Position numbers and translations under genes: made by a program. The notes under the pieces were generated by a model, which worked only from the letters and a program-made list of their open reading frames with translations, did not search any database and was not told where the DNA came from. From contig NZ_AMZN01000045.1 of assembly GCF_000331535.1 (NCBI RefSeq), positions 17,165 to 81,164 on the forward strand: a DNA stretch of 64,000 nt. Reading direction: 5' to 3'. How positions within the stretch are numbered: position 1 is the first letter of the stretch; each line of letters starts with the position of its first letter. This DNA comes from Fulvivirga imtechensis AK7 (GTDB lineage: Bacteria; Bacteroidota; Bacteroidia; Cytophagales; Cyclobacteriaceae). Shown piece after piece: positions 26,686-35,794 of the stretch.

Positions 26686-27664
26686 ATTTTAGAAGGTCTT
26701 CAAAAGGCTCCCAGGTTCCTGCTTCTGCAAAATCAACTGCTTTCTGCACCTCTTCTTCAATGCGTTGCGCCATGATTTTCATTTCCTTATCGGAAAGGAG
26801 CTCATGTTTTTTCAGGTATTTTACAAATTGCGCTATCGGGTCACGCTTTTTCCAGTCCTCTACCTCAGATTTTTCGCGGTACAGTTCGGCATCAAACATC
26901 GAATGTGCTCTAAACCTGTAAGTGTTGCAGACCAGAAAAAACGGTTTCCCTGTTTTTCGCACTTGCTTTGAGGCATCCTGAGCGGCTTTCATCACTGCTA
27001 ACAGGTCCATACCATCCACCGTTGCTGAGCTGATGCCATACCCTGGCGCTTTTTTCTCCAGATCGATGTTGGCGTGTGAATATCGAAGCGCGGTGCCCAT
27101 AGCATACTGGTTATTCTCACAAACAAATAGTACAGGTACTTCCCATAGCGAAGCCAGGTTCATGGCCTCGTGAAATTCACCCTCTGCTGCCGCTCCTTCA
27201 CCGAAAAAGCAGCAGGTGATCTGTTTGCGCTCCATTTTCTTGTCTGCCAGGGCCAACCCCACCGCCAGTGGCAGGTGACTCCCAACAATGGCATTGCCTC
27301 CGAAAAATTTCTTTGATACATCAAATAAGTGCATAGATCCACCCCGCCCGCGGCTGCAGCCTTCCTGTTTGCCATACATTTCTGCCATGATAGCGCCAGG
27401 ATCCACACCTCGGGCCAGCGCCTGGCCGTGCTCCCGGTAGGTGCAAAGCACATTATCCTCCGGCTTCAGTGCATGCATTACCCCTGTGGCTACCGCCTCT
27501 TCTCCGATGTACAGGTGTAAAAAACCCCTGATCTTTTCTTTGGTGTACATTTCGGCAGACTTTTCTTCAAACCTCCTGATCAGCATCATCTGATAGAGGA
27601 GTGCCTGTCCAAGCTGTTTATTCATCGGCAGCTTTTTGATTTTAGATGCAGGCTGCCCGATCAT
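26663..27664 (-). CDS. 2-oxo acid dehydrogenase E1 component, alpha subunit
   Basis: A 333-residue thiamine-diphosphate-binding alpha subunit of the PdhA/AcoA type. The family start is [18 protein letters not shown], followed by [16 protein letters not shown]. The ThDP/metal motif is [15 protein letters not shown] through ENNQYAMGT. The phosphorylation-loop region [10 protein letters not shown] is present. Length fits pyruvate and acetoin E1 alpha; the sequence alone does not decide the substrate. It overlaps the acyl-CoA synthetase gene by 4 bases and DUF5655 by 23. Confidence 0.93.
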   Translation of the reverse strand: MIGQPASKIKKLPMNKQLGQALLYQMMLIRRFEEKSAEMYTKEKIRGFLHLYIGEEAVATGVMHALKPEDNVLCTYREHGQALARGVDPGAIMAEMYGKQEGCSRGRGGSMHLFDVSKKFFGGNAIVGSHLPLAVGLALADKKMERKQITCCFFGEGAAAEGEFHEAMNLASLWEVPVLFVCENNQYAMGTALRYSHANIDLEKKAPGYGISSATVDGMDLLAVMKAAQDASKQVRKTGKPFFLVCNTYRFRAHSMFDAELYREKSEVEDWKKRDPIAQFVKYLKKHELLSDKEMKIMAQRIEEEVQKAVDFAEAGTWEPFEDLLKFVYSENS

Positions 27665-29409
27665 GGCCGTTCCAGTGTTGACAGATCGCCTTCTGGTAAA
27701 CCCAGCTCCCGCGCCTTCAAAAGCCTTCTTAATATCTTTCCGCTGCGTGTTTTCGGGAGATGGTCTGTAAAGGCAATTTCCTTAGGAGCCACTGCAGCTC
27801 CCAGCTTTTTGCGTGCATGGGCGATAATGTCCAATCTTAGATTATCGTCTGCCTTATTTTTGGGTTTTAGCACAACGAAAGCCTTTACCATTTCCCCGAT
27901 CGTAGGGTCGGGTTTTCCTATCACTGCCGCTTCGGCAATAGCCGGATGTTCCATTAAAGCACTTTCCACTTCAAAAGGCCCCACCATATGGCCGGAGGTT
28001 TTTATGATGTCATCTGCGCGGCCAACAAACCAGTAATATCCATCTTTATCACGGTTTGCCAGGTCGCCTGTGACGTACCATTCACCCCGAAAGCACTTGT
28101 TGTAACGTTCTTCTTCATGCAGGTATGTTTTGAACATGGAAGGCCAGCCTTTTTTCAATACCAGATGTCCGTCTTTACCTGGTTTATCAATGATACGAAA
28201 TTTGTCATCCGTAACCTCTGCAATGGCCGCTTCTATACCAGGCAAAGGTTTGCCCATAGAGCCTGGTTTTACCGGCATGTTTCGATAATTGGAGATCATA
28301 ATGCCACCTGTTTCGGTCTGCCACCAGTTGTCAAGTACAGGCACCTCAAAGGTTTCTTCACCCCAGCGCACGGCTTCGGCATGAAGTGGTTCGCCAACGC
28401 TTAACACCAGTCTCAGGTGCTCCAGGTTGTATTGTTTACGAGGCTTAATGTTCATCCTCATCAGCCTGCGGAAGGCAGTTGGGGCAGTGTACCAAACATT
28501 TACCTTATGCTCTTCCAGGATGGAGTACCACCTGGCGGCATCAAATTCTTCTTCATCCACGATATTGGTTACGCCATTGACCAGCGGTGCGATGATTCCG
28601 TAGCTGGTGCCAGTTACCCATCCGGGATCAGCCGTACACCAGTAAATATCATCCGGGTGGAAGTCTAACACCAACTGGCCTGTAATAAAATGTATTAATA
28701 CTGCTTTATGTACGTGCAGCGCCCCTTTAGGCATACCCGTAGTGCCGCTGGTAAAATGCAAAAGAGCCGGATCGTCCTCGTTTGTAGGAGGAATGGTAAA
28801 GCCGGAGGAGGCTTTCAACATCAGGTAGGGGAGTGATAATACATGGTCGTTGATATGTGCTTCTGCATCTGTCAGTAATATTTTTTGCAGCTTTGGAAGC
28901 CGGTCGAGTTGAGGCTTTATTTTTTTATAGAACTGATCCAGGGTAGTCACCACTACTTTTGCCTCACCTCTTGATAACCGTTGGTATACCGGCTCGGGTC
29001 CAAACACAGAAAAAAGCGGACAGAAAATGGCTGTCTTCTTCAGCGTTCCCAAAGCTGCAATGTATAGCTCAGGGACACGGTTTAGAAGCGTAAAAACAGT
29101 TTCTCCTTTTGTAACTCCCAGCATGGTCAACACATTGGCAAACTGATTGGAAGATCTGTGGAGATCATTGTAGGTAAAATCTTTTGTGGAGCGATTTTTC
29201 ATGACCCAACGAATGGCAACATGATTTTTTAGCGCTCCTGCGGCATGTCGGTCCACAGCTTCGTGGGCAATGTTCATACCCTGTCCATCAGGAAGGCCTT
29301 CCAGCTTTTCATGTACTTTCTTCCAACTAAAGGAGTCTTGCAACGAATCATAATCCTTCAGGTGAGGCACTGTTACAATGGTTTGGTGATTTACTTCTGA
29401 CATGAGCAT
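27661..29409 (-). CDS. AcsA-type acetyl-CoA synthetase (AMP-forming)
   Basis: A 582-residue adenylate-forming enzyme, first gene of the operon. The P-loop is [14 protein letters not shown], the A5 region NWWQTETGG, the hinge [22 protein letters not shown], and the C-terminal catalytic Lys lies in [12 protein letters not shown]. Length and motifs are like the AcsA group that makes acetyl-CoA from acetate, though propionate or other short acids are possible. Two ATGs two codons apart are available; the first is used. Co-occurrence with E1, E2 and an acyl carrier protein suggests that both enzymes feed or exchange one acyl pool (inference). Confidence 0.92.
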   Translation of the reverse strand: MLMSEVNHQTIVTVPHLKDYDSLQDSFSWKKVHEKLEGLPDGQGMNIAHEAVDRHAAGALKNHVAIRWVMKNRSTKDFTYNDLHRSSNQFANVLTMLGVTKGETVFTLLNRVPELYIAALGTLKKTAIFCPLFSVFGPEPVYQRLSRGEAKVVVTTLDQFYKKIKPQLDRLPKLQKILLTDAEAHINDHVLSLPYLMLKASSGFTIPPTNEDDPALLHFTSGTTGMPKGALHVHKAVLIHFITGQLVLDFHPDDIYWCTADPGWVTGTSYGIIAPLVNGVTNIVDEEEFDAARWYSILEEHKVNVWYTAPTAFRRLMRMNIKPRKQYNLEHLRLVLSVGEPLHAEAVRWGEETFEVPVLDNWWQTETGGIMISNYRNMPVKPGSMGKPLPGIEAAIAEVTDDKFRIIDKPGKDGHLVLKKGWPSMFKTYLHEEERYNKCFRGEWYVTGDLANRDKDGYYWFVGRADDIIKTSGHMVGPFEVESALMEHPAIAEAAVIGKPDPTIGEMVKAFVVLKPKNKADDNLRLDIIAHARKKLGAAVAPKEIAFTDHLPKTRSGKILRRLLKARELGLPEGDLSTLERP

Positions 29410-29532
29410 AGCAAGGTTTATTTCGTATAAAGTAAAAATATGCCTATGCCGTCATGTTAACAATGACAGATATCCTGCAGGCTTTATGACATTGCTCATA
29501 AAACACAGGCGCTGCTTTAAAGTCTGGTGCTG

Positions 29533-29937
29533 CTATTCCGGTACGCCCATATGCTGCCGGAGCCTTTTGCGTAACGGTCGATGTTTCATAATAGATTGAC
29601 TCATTTGTCGGCAGAAAACAGAATCACGGTCTGCCTGGTTCAGCATAAGTTTCAGCATGTTCCTCCTGATGAGGGTATCCGCTATTACGAGGCTGTCCAC
29701 TTCGGAAAATCGGTACATCCTTCTCATCATCCTGGCCCGCATAGCATGCATGGGAGGATACTTTGAGTGCATTTGGTTAAGAAATTTTTCAAGATAAACA
29801 GAATCTGAGAGGATGGCATCAAATATATCTACCTGCATAGCAGGGTCTTTAAGCAAGGTATCAGGCTGAAATCTTCTTTCAGAGTTGCAAGCGCCAAACA
29901 TAATCGCACAAAAGAGTATAATAATAGTTGTTTTCAT
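29533..29937 (-). CDS. Small hypothetical lipoprotein
   Basis: A 134-residue protein with a lipoprotein signal (MKTTIIILFCAIMFGAC, lipidated C17). The mature part is helical and rich in Met and Arg (for example HAMRARMMRRMYRF and LIRRNMLKLMLNQ), ending in HRPLRKRLRQHMG. The Met/His/Arg content resembles small periplasmic metal-binding or CpxP-like helical proteins, but no family is recognised. It stands alone between the acyl-CoA synthetase operon and a membrane protein gene. Confidence 0.65.
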   Translation of the reverse strand: MKTTIIILFCAIMFGACNSERRFQPDTLLKDPAMQVDIFDAILSDSVYLEKFLNQMHSKYPPMHAMRARMMRRMYRFSEVDSLVIADTLIRRNMLKLMLNQADRDSVFCRQMSQSIMKHRPLRKRLRQHMGVPE

Positions 29938-30050
29938 GATTCGGGATTTGGTTTAAACAAGTGATATCCCCCTGATCGTTAGGTTATGTGGCGGAGAAAA
30001 CATGGCCCCAAACGATCGGGAGATATCGGTTTTTTATGTATTTGGATGGC

Positions 30051-31046
30051 TTACTTTACAATAAAATAAATATTGGTCTGCCACTTGCTGGTATCTTTCT
30101 CTATCATGGGGTCCGACAGGTATTCTTCTATCATCAGTTCCCTTGTTAGCTTGTTTTCGTTCAGGTATTCTTCCATCGCTGCATAAGCGGGCCTCATACC
30201 GTCATCGTATGGACCATAGTAGGTGGTGGTGATCACTGTTGACGGAGGGATCGTGAGCTTGCCAAATCCCTTAATATCGGGCACTTTGCCCTGAACGGGA
30301 ACAGCAGCGGCCAGTTCTGTTTCCTTCTTTTCTTCATCTATTTTGTAGTAGATAGCACATGGAGGATCAGAAGGCTGTATGCCTGCTTTTTGAAGATTCT
30401 CATAAATAGCATCGTAATTTTTTGTAAAGAAGTTCGAGAGACTGTCAAATGCTACTGTTTCCCTTTTTGTGACAAAGGTTTTTTCAGGCCAACTGATCTT
30501 TTTAACATCATATTTTACTTTAGTTTCCATAATAGACTTGTTTTTAGTGAGTAGTTGCTTTATTCTTTTCGTAATCTCTTCTGCCTTTTCCGAAGCATCC
30601 GAAAGCTGAGAGGCCGATGATATTCCATCCACCTCTTTTAAAGTATAAGTGCCTTCTCCTGAAGTGCTGAGCACAATCAATTTTTCTTTAGATCTCACAT
30701 CATCTACAAAAGCTCTGGCATTGGGCTGCGGTTTGGAATACTCCCAGGTGTGGAGGATCACCATGGCGGCCCAGCCTTCCTCGGTCAAATCAGGCAACGC
30801 TGAAACGTCAACTACCTTAATGTAAACGGGGTTTTCTCTTAGTTTTTCTATTATCAATTGGACAACAGTGTCTTTGTAAGTGCTGCCCTGTGTCGCTACC
30901 AATACATGGTATGGTTGTGCGGATGTGTTAACTTCAAAGGGCTTGGCTACTTCCATAGAATGGGTTGTAAGGTACCATACCATCATCACGATAAGTATGA
31001 ATACAATGCTTAGTATCACTAAACCCACTTTTTGCCATCGCTTCAT
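30051..31046 (-). CDS. Membrane-anchored flavodoxin-like / GyrI-like fusion protein
   Basis: A 331-residue protein with three parts. Residues 7-28 are a single N-terminal membrane anchor. Residues about 45-150 look like a flavodoxin-type alpha/beta domain (YHVLVATQGSTYKDTVVQLI at the first loop and LIVLSTSGEGTY at a second flavin-like loop). Residues about 170-331 are a GyrI-like/AraC effector-binding domain (YGPYDDGMRPAYAAMEEYL, then YFIVK at the end), a fold that binds small drug-like molecules. The combination is unusual; the outside-facing orientation and the ligands are not known. A candidate -7 box lies at 31081-31088. Confidence 0.7.
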   Translation of the reverse strand: MKRWQKVGLVILSIVFILIVMMVWYLTTHSMEVAKPFEVNTSAQPYHVLVATQGSTYKDTVVQLIIEKLRENPVYIKVVDVSALPDLTEEGWAAMVILHTWEYSKPQPNARAFVDDVRSKEKLIVLSTSGEGTYTLKEVDGISSASQLSDASEKAEEITKRIKQLLTKNKSIMETKVKYDVKKISWPEKTFVTKRETVAFDSLSNFFTKNYDAIYENLQKAGIQPSDPPCAIYYKIDEEKKETELAAAVPVQGKVPDIKGFGKLTIPPSTVITTTYYGPYDDGMRPAYAAMEEYLNENKLTRELMIEEYLSDPMIEKDTSKWQTNIYFIVK

Positions 31047-31080
31047 AGGGTGAATAGTTTTGATAGTTGATCTTATATTT

Positions 31081-31088
31081 CAAAGCTA
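31081..31088 (-). promoter_or_regulatory. Candidate -7 box upstream of the GyrI-like fusion gene
   Basis: On the minus strand the bases read TAGCTTTG, matching TAnnTTTG, 34 bases before the ATG. No good -33 TTG is found at the usual distance, so the promoter is weak or assisted. Confidence 0.35.
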
Positions 31089-31164
31089 GCACTCGTGGGA
31101 GCCGAAAATCGATGATAAGTGTTATGGGCACCTTATGATTTTCGTCTTGGTCCAAGTAAGATAT

Positions 31165-32934
31165 TTATTCGATGCACACCTTACATCCATTCACATCGCT
31201 AAGAATACCTTTTTGTATTACCTGGCTGTTCCGCGAATGATAGCGAAAGATCGTTATCCCTTTCAGCCCTTCCCGCCATGCCGTTTTGTAAATAAAATCC
31301 ACATCTTCCCTGGTGGCTTCCTTTGGTAGATTGATAGTTTTTGAGACAGCATTATCTGTGTACTTTTGAAAAGCAGTCTGGTGCCTGAGGTGCCACAGAG
31401 GCGCTATTTCCAATGCTGTTTTGAAAATATTCTTCATCTTTTCCGGGATTGAAACAAGACCACTGAGGGTGCCGGTTTGTTGAATATGTTCAGTTACAAC
31501 CGAGGGCTCGATTTGATGCCTTTGCATGTAGCGGATCAGGCTATTGTTGATCTCTTCCAGCGTTTCATCCTGCAGGATATGCTGTCGCTGATAGGCCAAT
31601 GCGAAAAAAGGCTCAATGGATGAGGATGTATCAGCAATGATGGATATGGTGCCGGTTGGGGCAATGCTTGTGCGTGTCGCATTTCTGACAGGTGAATTGG
31701 GGTAGTATATACTTTTCTCCCAGTTTTGAAATACTCCACGCTCTTTGCATAGCCCCTTAGAGGCATTCCAGCTATTTTCTGCTATAAATTTCATCAGCCG
31801 TTCTGCCAGGTGTACCGCCTTATTAGACTCATACGGGATCTCCAACTTGCTTAGTGCCTCTGCCCAACCCATTACGCCCAGACCGATCTTCCGGTTTCCC
31901 AGAGCTATTTTTCTCATTTCCGGTGACAGGTAATTATTGATCTCAATAACATTGTCCAGGAAACGCACAGCAATATTTACTGTTTGCGCGAGCCCGTTCC
32001 AATCCAGCGTGGTCTGTCCCTGGTGGTCATCTACAAACCTGGATAGGTTAATTGATCCCAGATTACACGACTCATTGGACAGCAGCGGAACCTCTCCGCA
32101 GGGATTGGTAGCCTCAATTTTTCCAATATCCGGTGTGGGGTTAAAGGTATTGATAGTATCCAGGAAAATAAGTCCCGGGTCGCCGCTGGTCCATGCGCTT
32201 TCGGTAACCAGGTCCCACAATTGCCGTGCTTTGATCTTTTTTACCACCTGTTGTGTATTGGGGTGTATGAGCTTCCATGATGCATCCTGCTCCAAAGCCG
32301 CCATAAAGGCATCAGATATGCCGATGGAAATATTAAAATTTCTCAGGTTTCCCTCTTTTCTTTTGCAGGTTATGAATTCCTCGATATCCGGGTGGTCAAT
32401 TCCTAAGATGCCCATATTGGCGCCTCTTCGTTTTCCACCCTGTTTAACGTATTCTGTTGTGGCATTGAATATTTTCATAAAGGAAACAGGGCCTGCCGCT
32501 GTGCCCTGTGTACGGTGGAGCCGGTCATTTTTTGGCCGGAGGTGGCTGAAGTTAAATCCTGTGCCTCCGGCATGTTGCTGGATCAATGCTGCCAGCCTGA
32601 GGGCGCTGAAGATATCCGCCAAATGATCATATACCGGCAGTACAAAGCAGGCGCTCAACTGACCGGACGGGGTACCGGCATTCATCAGCGTGGGAGAGTT
32701 GGGAAGAAAACGGAGATCCATCATTACATCAAGAAAGCGTCTTTCCCAGCAGGAAGCATCTTTATCTGTACCCCATTGCAATTCGGCCTGTGCTACAGCA
32801 TGCGCTACACGCTGAAATAGTTGTTTCGGGGTTTCAATGAGGTTGCCATACTTATCCCTTCTCAGGTACCGGCTTTCCAATACTTTTATGGCGTTTTTAG
32901 CAAGTTTTACACTATGGGGTGTTTTTGTGGTCAC
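31165..32934 (-). CDS. nrdJ: Adenosylcobalamin-dependent (class II) ribonucleotide reductase
   Basis: A 589-residue class II reductase making deoxyribonucleotides without oxygen. The core begins with RRFLDVMMDLRFLPNSPTLMNAG. Redox Cys are in LSACFVLP and SNESCNLGSINL, the active-site N-x-C-x-E is NPCGE, and the C-terminal Cys pair is GCKVC. It lacks an N-terminal ATP cone, as in the shorter NrdJ group. The start is GTG at 32934 because an in-frame TGA lies just 10 bases upstream. No class I gene or cobalamin riboswitch was seen near it. It lets the cell replicate when oxygen is short, provided B12 is available. Confidence 0.93.
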   Translation of the reverse strand: MTTKTPHSVKLAKNAIKVLESRYLRRDKYGNLIETPKQLFQRVAHAVAQAELQWGTDKDASCWERRFLDVMMDLRFLPNSPTLMNAGTPSGQLSACFVLPVYDHLADIFSALRLAALIQQHAGGTGFNFSHLRPKNDRLHRTQGTAAGPVSFMKIFNATTEYVKQGGKRRGANMGILGIDHPDIEEFITCKRKEGNLRNFNISIGISDAFMAALEQDASWKLIHPNTQQVVKKIKARQLWDLVTESAWTSGDPGLIFLDTINTFNPTPDIGKIEATNPCGEVPLLSNESCNLGSINLSRFVDDHQGQTTLDWNGLAQTVNIAVRFLDNVIEINNYLSPEMRKIALGNRKIGLGVMGWAEALSKLEIPYESNKAVHLAERLMKFIAENSWNASKGLCKERGVFQNWEKSIYYPNSPVRNATRTSIAPTGTISIIADTSSSIEPFFALAYQRQHILQDETLEEINNSLIRYMQRHQIEPSVVTEHIQQTGTLSGLVSIPEKMKNIFKTALEIAPLWHLRHQTAFQKYTDNAVSKTINLPKEATREDVDFIYKTAWREGLKGITIFRYHSRNSQVIQKGILSDVNGCKVCIE

Positions 32935-32982
32935 AGCTACAAATCATTAGGTGCAAGCAAGTCGATATTCCTGATATTCCGT

Positions 32983-33018
32983 ATGACAACTGTTGGAGCT
33001 CGCTATGATAGTTGTCAT
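32983..33018. promoter_or_regulatory. Inverted repeat between nrdJ and methyltransferase
   Basis: ATGACAACT (32983-32991) and AGTTGTCAT (33010-33018) are perfect 9-base inverted repeats with an 18-base spacer in the 141-base gap between two divergent genes. The position fits an operator or a leader hairpin. No known consensus was recognised. Confidence 0.4.
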
Positions 33019-33075
33019 TTCAAATGATGAAGTTGTTAGCGTTCTTAATGCAGTGAACTAAAGCAACAAACAGAT

Positions 33076-33732
33076 ATGAAAAAGCAATTTTCTTTTGATG
33101 AGCATGTAGCCGAGTATGACGAATGGTATGACCGGTACCCCTGGGTATTCAGATCAGAGGTAGAGATATTGAGGGAGATGATCCCTACAGGTGAAAAGCT
33201 CAAAGGTATAGAAGTAGGAGTAGGCACCGGTCGGTTTTCAAAAGCTTTGGATATAAAGGAAGGTGTTGAGCCATCTGCAAATATGAGATCAGTAGCCCTG
33301 GAGAGAGGCCTGGAGACAATGGATGGTGTGGCAGAAAGTCTGCCGTATGCAGACCACAGGTTTGATTTTGTGCTGATGAACTTTTGTATCAGCTATTTTG
33401 AGAATCTACACATCCCTTTTAAGGAGGCCAATCGCGTTTTGAACAACAATGGAGCATTGGTGGTGGGTTTTATTGATAAGGAGAGCATTATAGGCAGCTA
33501 TTATGAGGAGCATAAGCCTGAAAGTACCTTCTATAAAAACGCTAATTTTTTTACTGTTAAGAAAGTGTTACAGGAGTTAAAAAATGCCGGATTTAAGCAC
33601 ACAATTATACGTCAGACCTTATTTGGTTCACTGGATGAAATTAAAGAGCTTCAACCATCCAGGCGGGGATATGGCGAAGGCTCATTTGTAGTGGTAAGGG
33701 CTACACGAAAAAAACAGGTTGAAGAAGAGTAG
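33076..33732 (+). CDS. Class I SAM-dependent methyltransferase
   Basis: A 218-residue protein of the Methyltransf_11 type. Residues 3-17 (KQFSFDEHVAEYDEW) resemble the start of UbiE-like enzymes; motif I is GIEVGVGTGRFSKAL (about 44-58), followed by GVEPSANM, and motif IV-like FDFVLMNFCISYF is near 95-107. The substrate is unknown. It is divergent from nrdJ with a 9+9 base inverted repeat between them and precedes an alcohol dehydrogenase gene by 56 bases. Confidence 0.88.
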   Translation: MKKQFSFDEHVAEYDEWYDRYPWVFRSEVEILREMIPTGEKLKGIEVGVGTGRFSKALDIKEGVEPSANMRSVALERGLETMDGVAESLPYADHRFDFVLMNFCISYFENLHIPFKEANRVLNNNGALVVGFIDKESIIGSYYEEHKPESTFYKNANFFTVKKVLQELKNAGFKHTIIRQTLFGSLDEIKELQPSRRGYGEGSFVVVRATRKKQVEEE

Positions 33733-33788
33733 TTAGGCATCTGGTCCGGGAATTCATTAAATTTATAATTCATTTGCCGGTATGCGAA

Positions 33789-34826
33789 ATGAGAGCATGG
33801 CTCCTAAAAAATATCACTGATCTTACGAAGGATGAACACCCTCTTCATCTGGGAAATGTACCGGTCCCTGTTCCGTCTGACAATGAAATATTGGTCAAAG
33901 TATCGTGTTGTGGTGTATGTCATACTGAACTGGACGAAATAGAAGGCAGGACATCCCCTCCGGCCTTTCCTGTAATACCCGGACATCAGGTAGTAGGAAT
34001 TGTGGAAGAGCAGGGTGCCACTGCCAGTAGGTTTAAACAAGGTGATCGTGTAGGAATTGCCTGGATTTATTCTGCCTGTGGTGAATGCGAATATTGCAAG
34101 GCGGGCTTGGAAAATCTTTGCCCTTGTTTCAAGGCTACCGGACGTGATAGCAATGGTGGATATGCCGAATTTATTGTGGTAAACGAACATTTTGCATATC
34201 ACATTCCCGCTGATTTTTCCGATGAGGAAGCGGCACCATTGCTTTGTGCAGGCGCTATTGGTTACAGGTCACTAAAGCTGGCGAACCTAAATAACGGACA
34301 GACGCTTGGATTGACAGGCTTTGGAGCTTCGGGGCATCAGGTCTTAAAAATGGCTCGCTATCTATTCCCGGCCTCTGAAATTTTTGTTTTTGCCAGGAGC
34401 GAATACGAGCAGGATTTTGCCTTAGAGTTGGGAGCCGCCTGGGCCGGTGATATCTCGGATAAACCACCTCATAAACTCAATGCTATTATCGATACAACTC
34501 CTGTATGGAGCACAGTAGTTGCCTCATTATCCTGTATCAAACCGGGAGGCAGGTTGGTGATCAATGCTATTCGCAAGGAATCGACAGATCAAAAAGCACT
34601 CCTTGAGTTACATTACCAGGATCACCTGTGGATGGAAAAAGAGATCAAGTCGGTGGCTAATATTGTACGTAAGGATGTGGAGGAGTTCTTAAAGCTGGCA
34701 GCGATTATTCCTCTTCGTCCTGTTATTGAGCGCTATCCTTTTGAACGGGCCAATGAAGCTCTTGTTGATCTCAAACATAAACATGTGAGAGGTGGAAAGG
34801 TACTGGTTTTCAACAATCAGGGCTAA
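33789..34826 (+). CDS. Zinc-dependent alcohol dehydrogenase family protein
   Basis: A 345-residue medium-chain dehydrogenase. The catalytic zinc site uses C41 (CGVCHTEL) and H66 (GHQVVG, with Gln in place of the common Glu). The structural zinc site has all four Cys: C97, C100, C103 and C111. The coenzyme loop is GLTGFGASGHQVLKMA with a degenerate G-x-G-x-x-G. The start is set at the ATG 33789, since the longer frame begins only with TTG. Family relatives oxidise primary alcohols with NAD. It may be co-transcribed with the methyltransferase. Confidence 0.9.
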   Translation: MRAWLLKNITDLTKDEHPLHLGNVPVPVPSDNEILVKVSCCGVCHTELDEIEGRTSPPAFPVIPGHQVVGIVEEQGATASRFKQGDRVGIAWIYSACGECEYCKAGLENLCPCFKATGRDSNGGYAEFIVVNEHFAYHIPADFSDEEAAPLLCAGAIGYRSLKLANLNNGQTLGLTGFGASGHQVLKMARYLFPASEIFVFARSEYEQDFALELGAAWAGDISDKPPHKLNAIIDTTPVWSTVVASLSCIKPGGRLVINAIRKESTDQKALLELHYQDHLWMEKEIKSVANIVRKDVEEFLKLAAIIPLRPVIERYPFERANEALVDLKHKHVRGGKVLVFNNQG

Positions 34827-35060
34827 ACCTCTTTTTCAAAGTGGTCAGTTCTGCACTTTAACCCTTCATGTCATGCTAATGGCCCGGATCCTAATAATCA
34901 TTATAATATTAACAGTTGATAAGGCATGGAGCTTGACTCTGTAACAAACGTTACAAAAGTATTTAGTGGATTGGTATAATTTAGTGAATTGACGGTTGTC
35001 TGATTCAAACGGTCTTTTTGAAGCGATAGAGCCAGAAGTGTTTGAAAGGAAAATTAAATA
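34827..35060. other. Upstream region of the globin gene
   Basis: These bases, together with the repeat at 35061-35197, form the 387-base gap before the globin gene. No gene is seen. It holds a GTAAC/GTTAC palindrome and a near-consensus -7 box, listed separately. Confidence 0.5.
34940..34984 (+). promoter_or_regulatory. Candidate Crp/Fnr-type site and promoter before globin
   Basis: TGTAAC-AAAC-GTTACA (34940-34955) is a perfect palindrome. A near -7 box TAATTTAG (34977-34984; consensus TAnnTTTG, one mismatch) lies with its centre 33 bases downstream, so the palindrome would be centred near -41, the place used by class II Crp/Fnr activators. The same layout occurs before the rhodanese gene. 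A mobile repeat lies between this site and the globin ATG, which would give a leader of roughly 220 bases. Confidence 0.5.
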
Positions 35061-35197
35061 ATGGCTCAAGAAACCGTTCTCGCCAATTAGCGGGATGAAG
35101 TCCCAAAAAGCTGAGTCCATACAACTGTTACAACTGTCGGGGAGGGCATTTTTGGAACGATCGTAACGCAGACATTGGCGTTTTCTTAGAGACACTT
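35061..35197 (+). mobile_element. Short mobile repeat, copy E
   Basis: Forward copy lacking the outermost left end; it starts with GGCTCAAGAAACCGTTCTCG and ends with GGCGTTTTCTTAGAGACACT. It shares GAAGTCCCAAAAAGC ... GCATTTTTGGAACG and GTAACGCAGACATTGGCG with other copies. No clear target duplication is visible, in keeping with loss of one end. It ends 16 bases before the globin ATG. Confidence 0.75.
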
Positions 35198-35213
35198 AAT
35201 TAACAATATAATA

Positions 35214-35630
35214 ATGGAACAAACAATGGAGATTGGTAAGATTACGCTCGTTCAAAACAGCTATGGACGATGCTTGAGTAGTGGAAAGCTGCTGGAAACG
35301 TTTTATGAAAATTTTCTTTCCAGCAGCAGGGATGTGGCAGATAAGTTTAGAAATACCGATTTCGAACAACAACGCAAGCTGTTAAGGCACGGTATCAATT
35401 TAATGATCATGTATGCCGCAGGGAACATTGCCGGTCAGACAGGATTAAAACGCATCAAAGAGAGTCACAGCCGAGGCAGAATGAATATAGAGCCACGATT
35501 CTACGCCCTCTGGAAGGCAGCATTGATAAAAGCCATCGCTGAGCATGACAGAGATTTCAACGTGGAGATTAAAGCAGCCTGGAATGAGGTGTTGGACAAG
35601 GGTATAGTTTTAATTACGGAGGGGTATTGA
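35214..35630 (+). CDS. Single-domain bacterial globin
   Basis: A 138-residue globin. The F-helix His is H85 in IKESHSRGRMNIEP, followed by the G-helix FYALWKAALIKAIAEHD as in haemoglobin domains of bacterial single-domain globins and globin-coupled sensors. The first helices (KITLVQNSYGRCLSSGKLLETFYENF is the region 9-34) and FRNTDFEQQRKLLRHG fit the A, B-C and E helices. It has no reductase or signalling domain. A role in nitric oxide or oxygen handling is likely for the family. The start ATG lies 16 bases after a mobile repeat, and a GTAAC palindrome lies further upstream. Confidence 0.82.
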   Translation: MEQTMEIGKITLVQNSYGRCLSSGKLLETFYENFLSSSRDVADKFRNTDFEQQRKLLRHGINLMIMYAAGNIAGQTGLKRIKESHSRGRMNIEPRFYALWKAALIKAIAEHDRDFNVEIKAAWNEVLDKGIVLITEGY

Positions 35631-35670
35631 ATACAAATTTTGAGATCATGCTGTATTTTTTGGGAGTTAA

Positions 35671-35783
35671 TGAAGCTTGTGAGGTCCCAAAAATCAGAGT
35701 CCCGTACAGTTGTTACAGTTGTATGGGATGAGCATTTTTGGGACTAACCTAATATAAGCATTGGCGTTTTCTTAGTGACACTG
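35671..35783 (+). mobile_element. Short mobile repeat, copy F
   Basis: Forward, 5'-shortened copy: GAGGTCCCAAAAATCAGAG ... GAGCATTTTTGGGAC and GCATTGGCGTTTTCTTAGTG at the right end. The inner CCGTACAGTTGT/ACAGTTGTATGGG arms form a hairpin also found in copies E and G. It starts about 40 bases after the globin stop and ends 11 bases before the stop of the next, converging gene. Confidence 0.7.
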
Positions 35784-35794
35784 TCTAAGAAAGT

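Noticed and set aside
32935..33075. Cobalamin riboswitch before the B12-dependent reductase
   Set aside because: The gap is too short and shows no B12-box-like sequence; only a simple inverted repeat is present.
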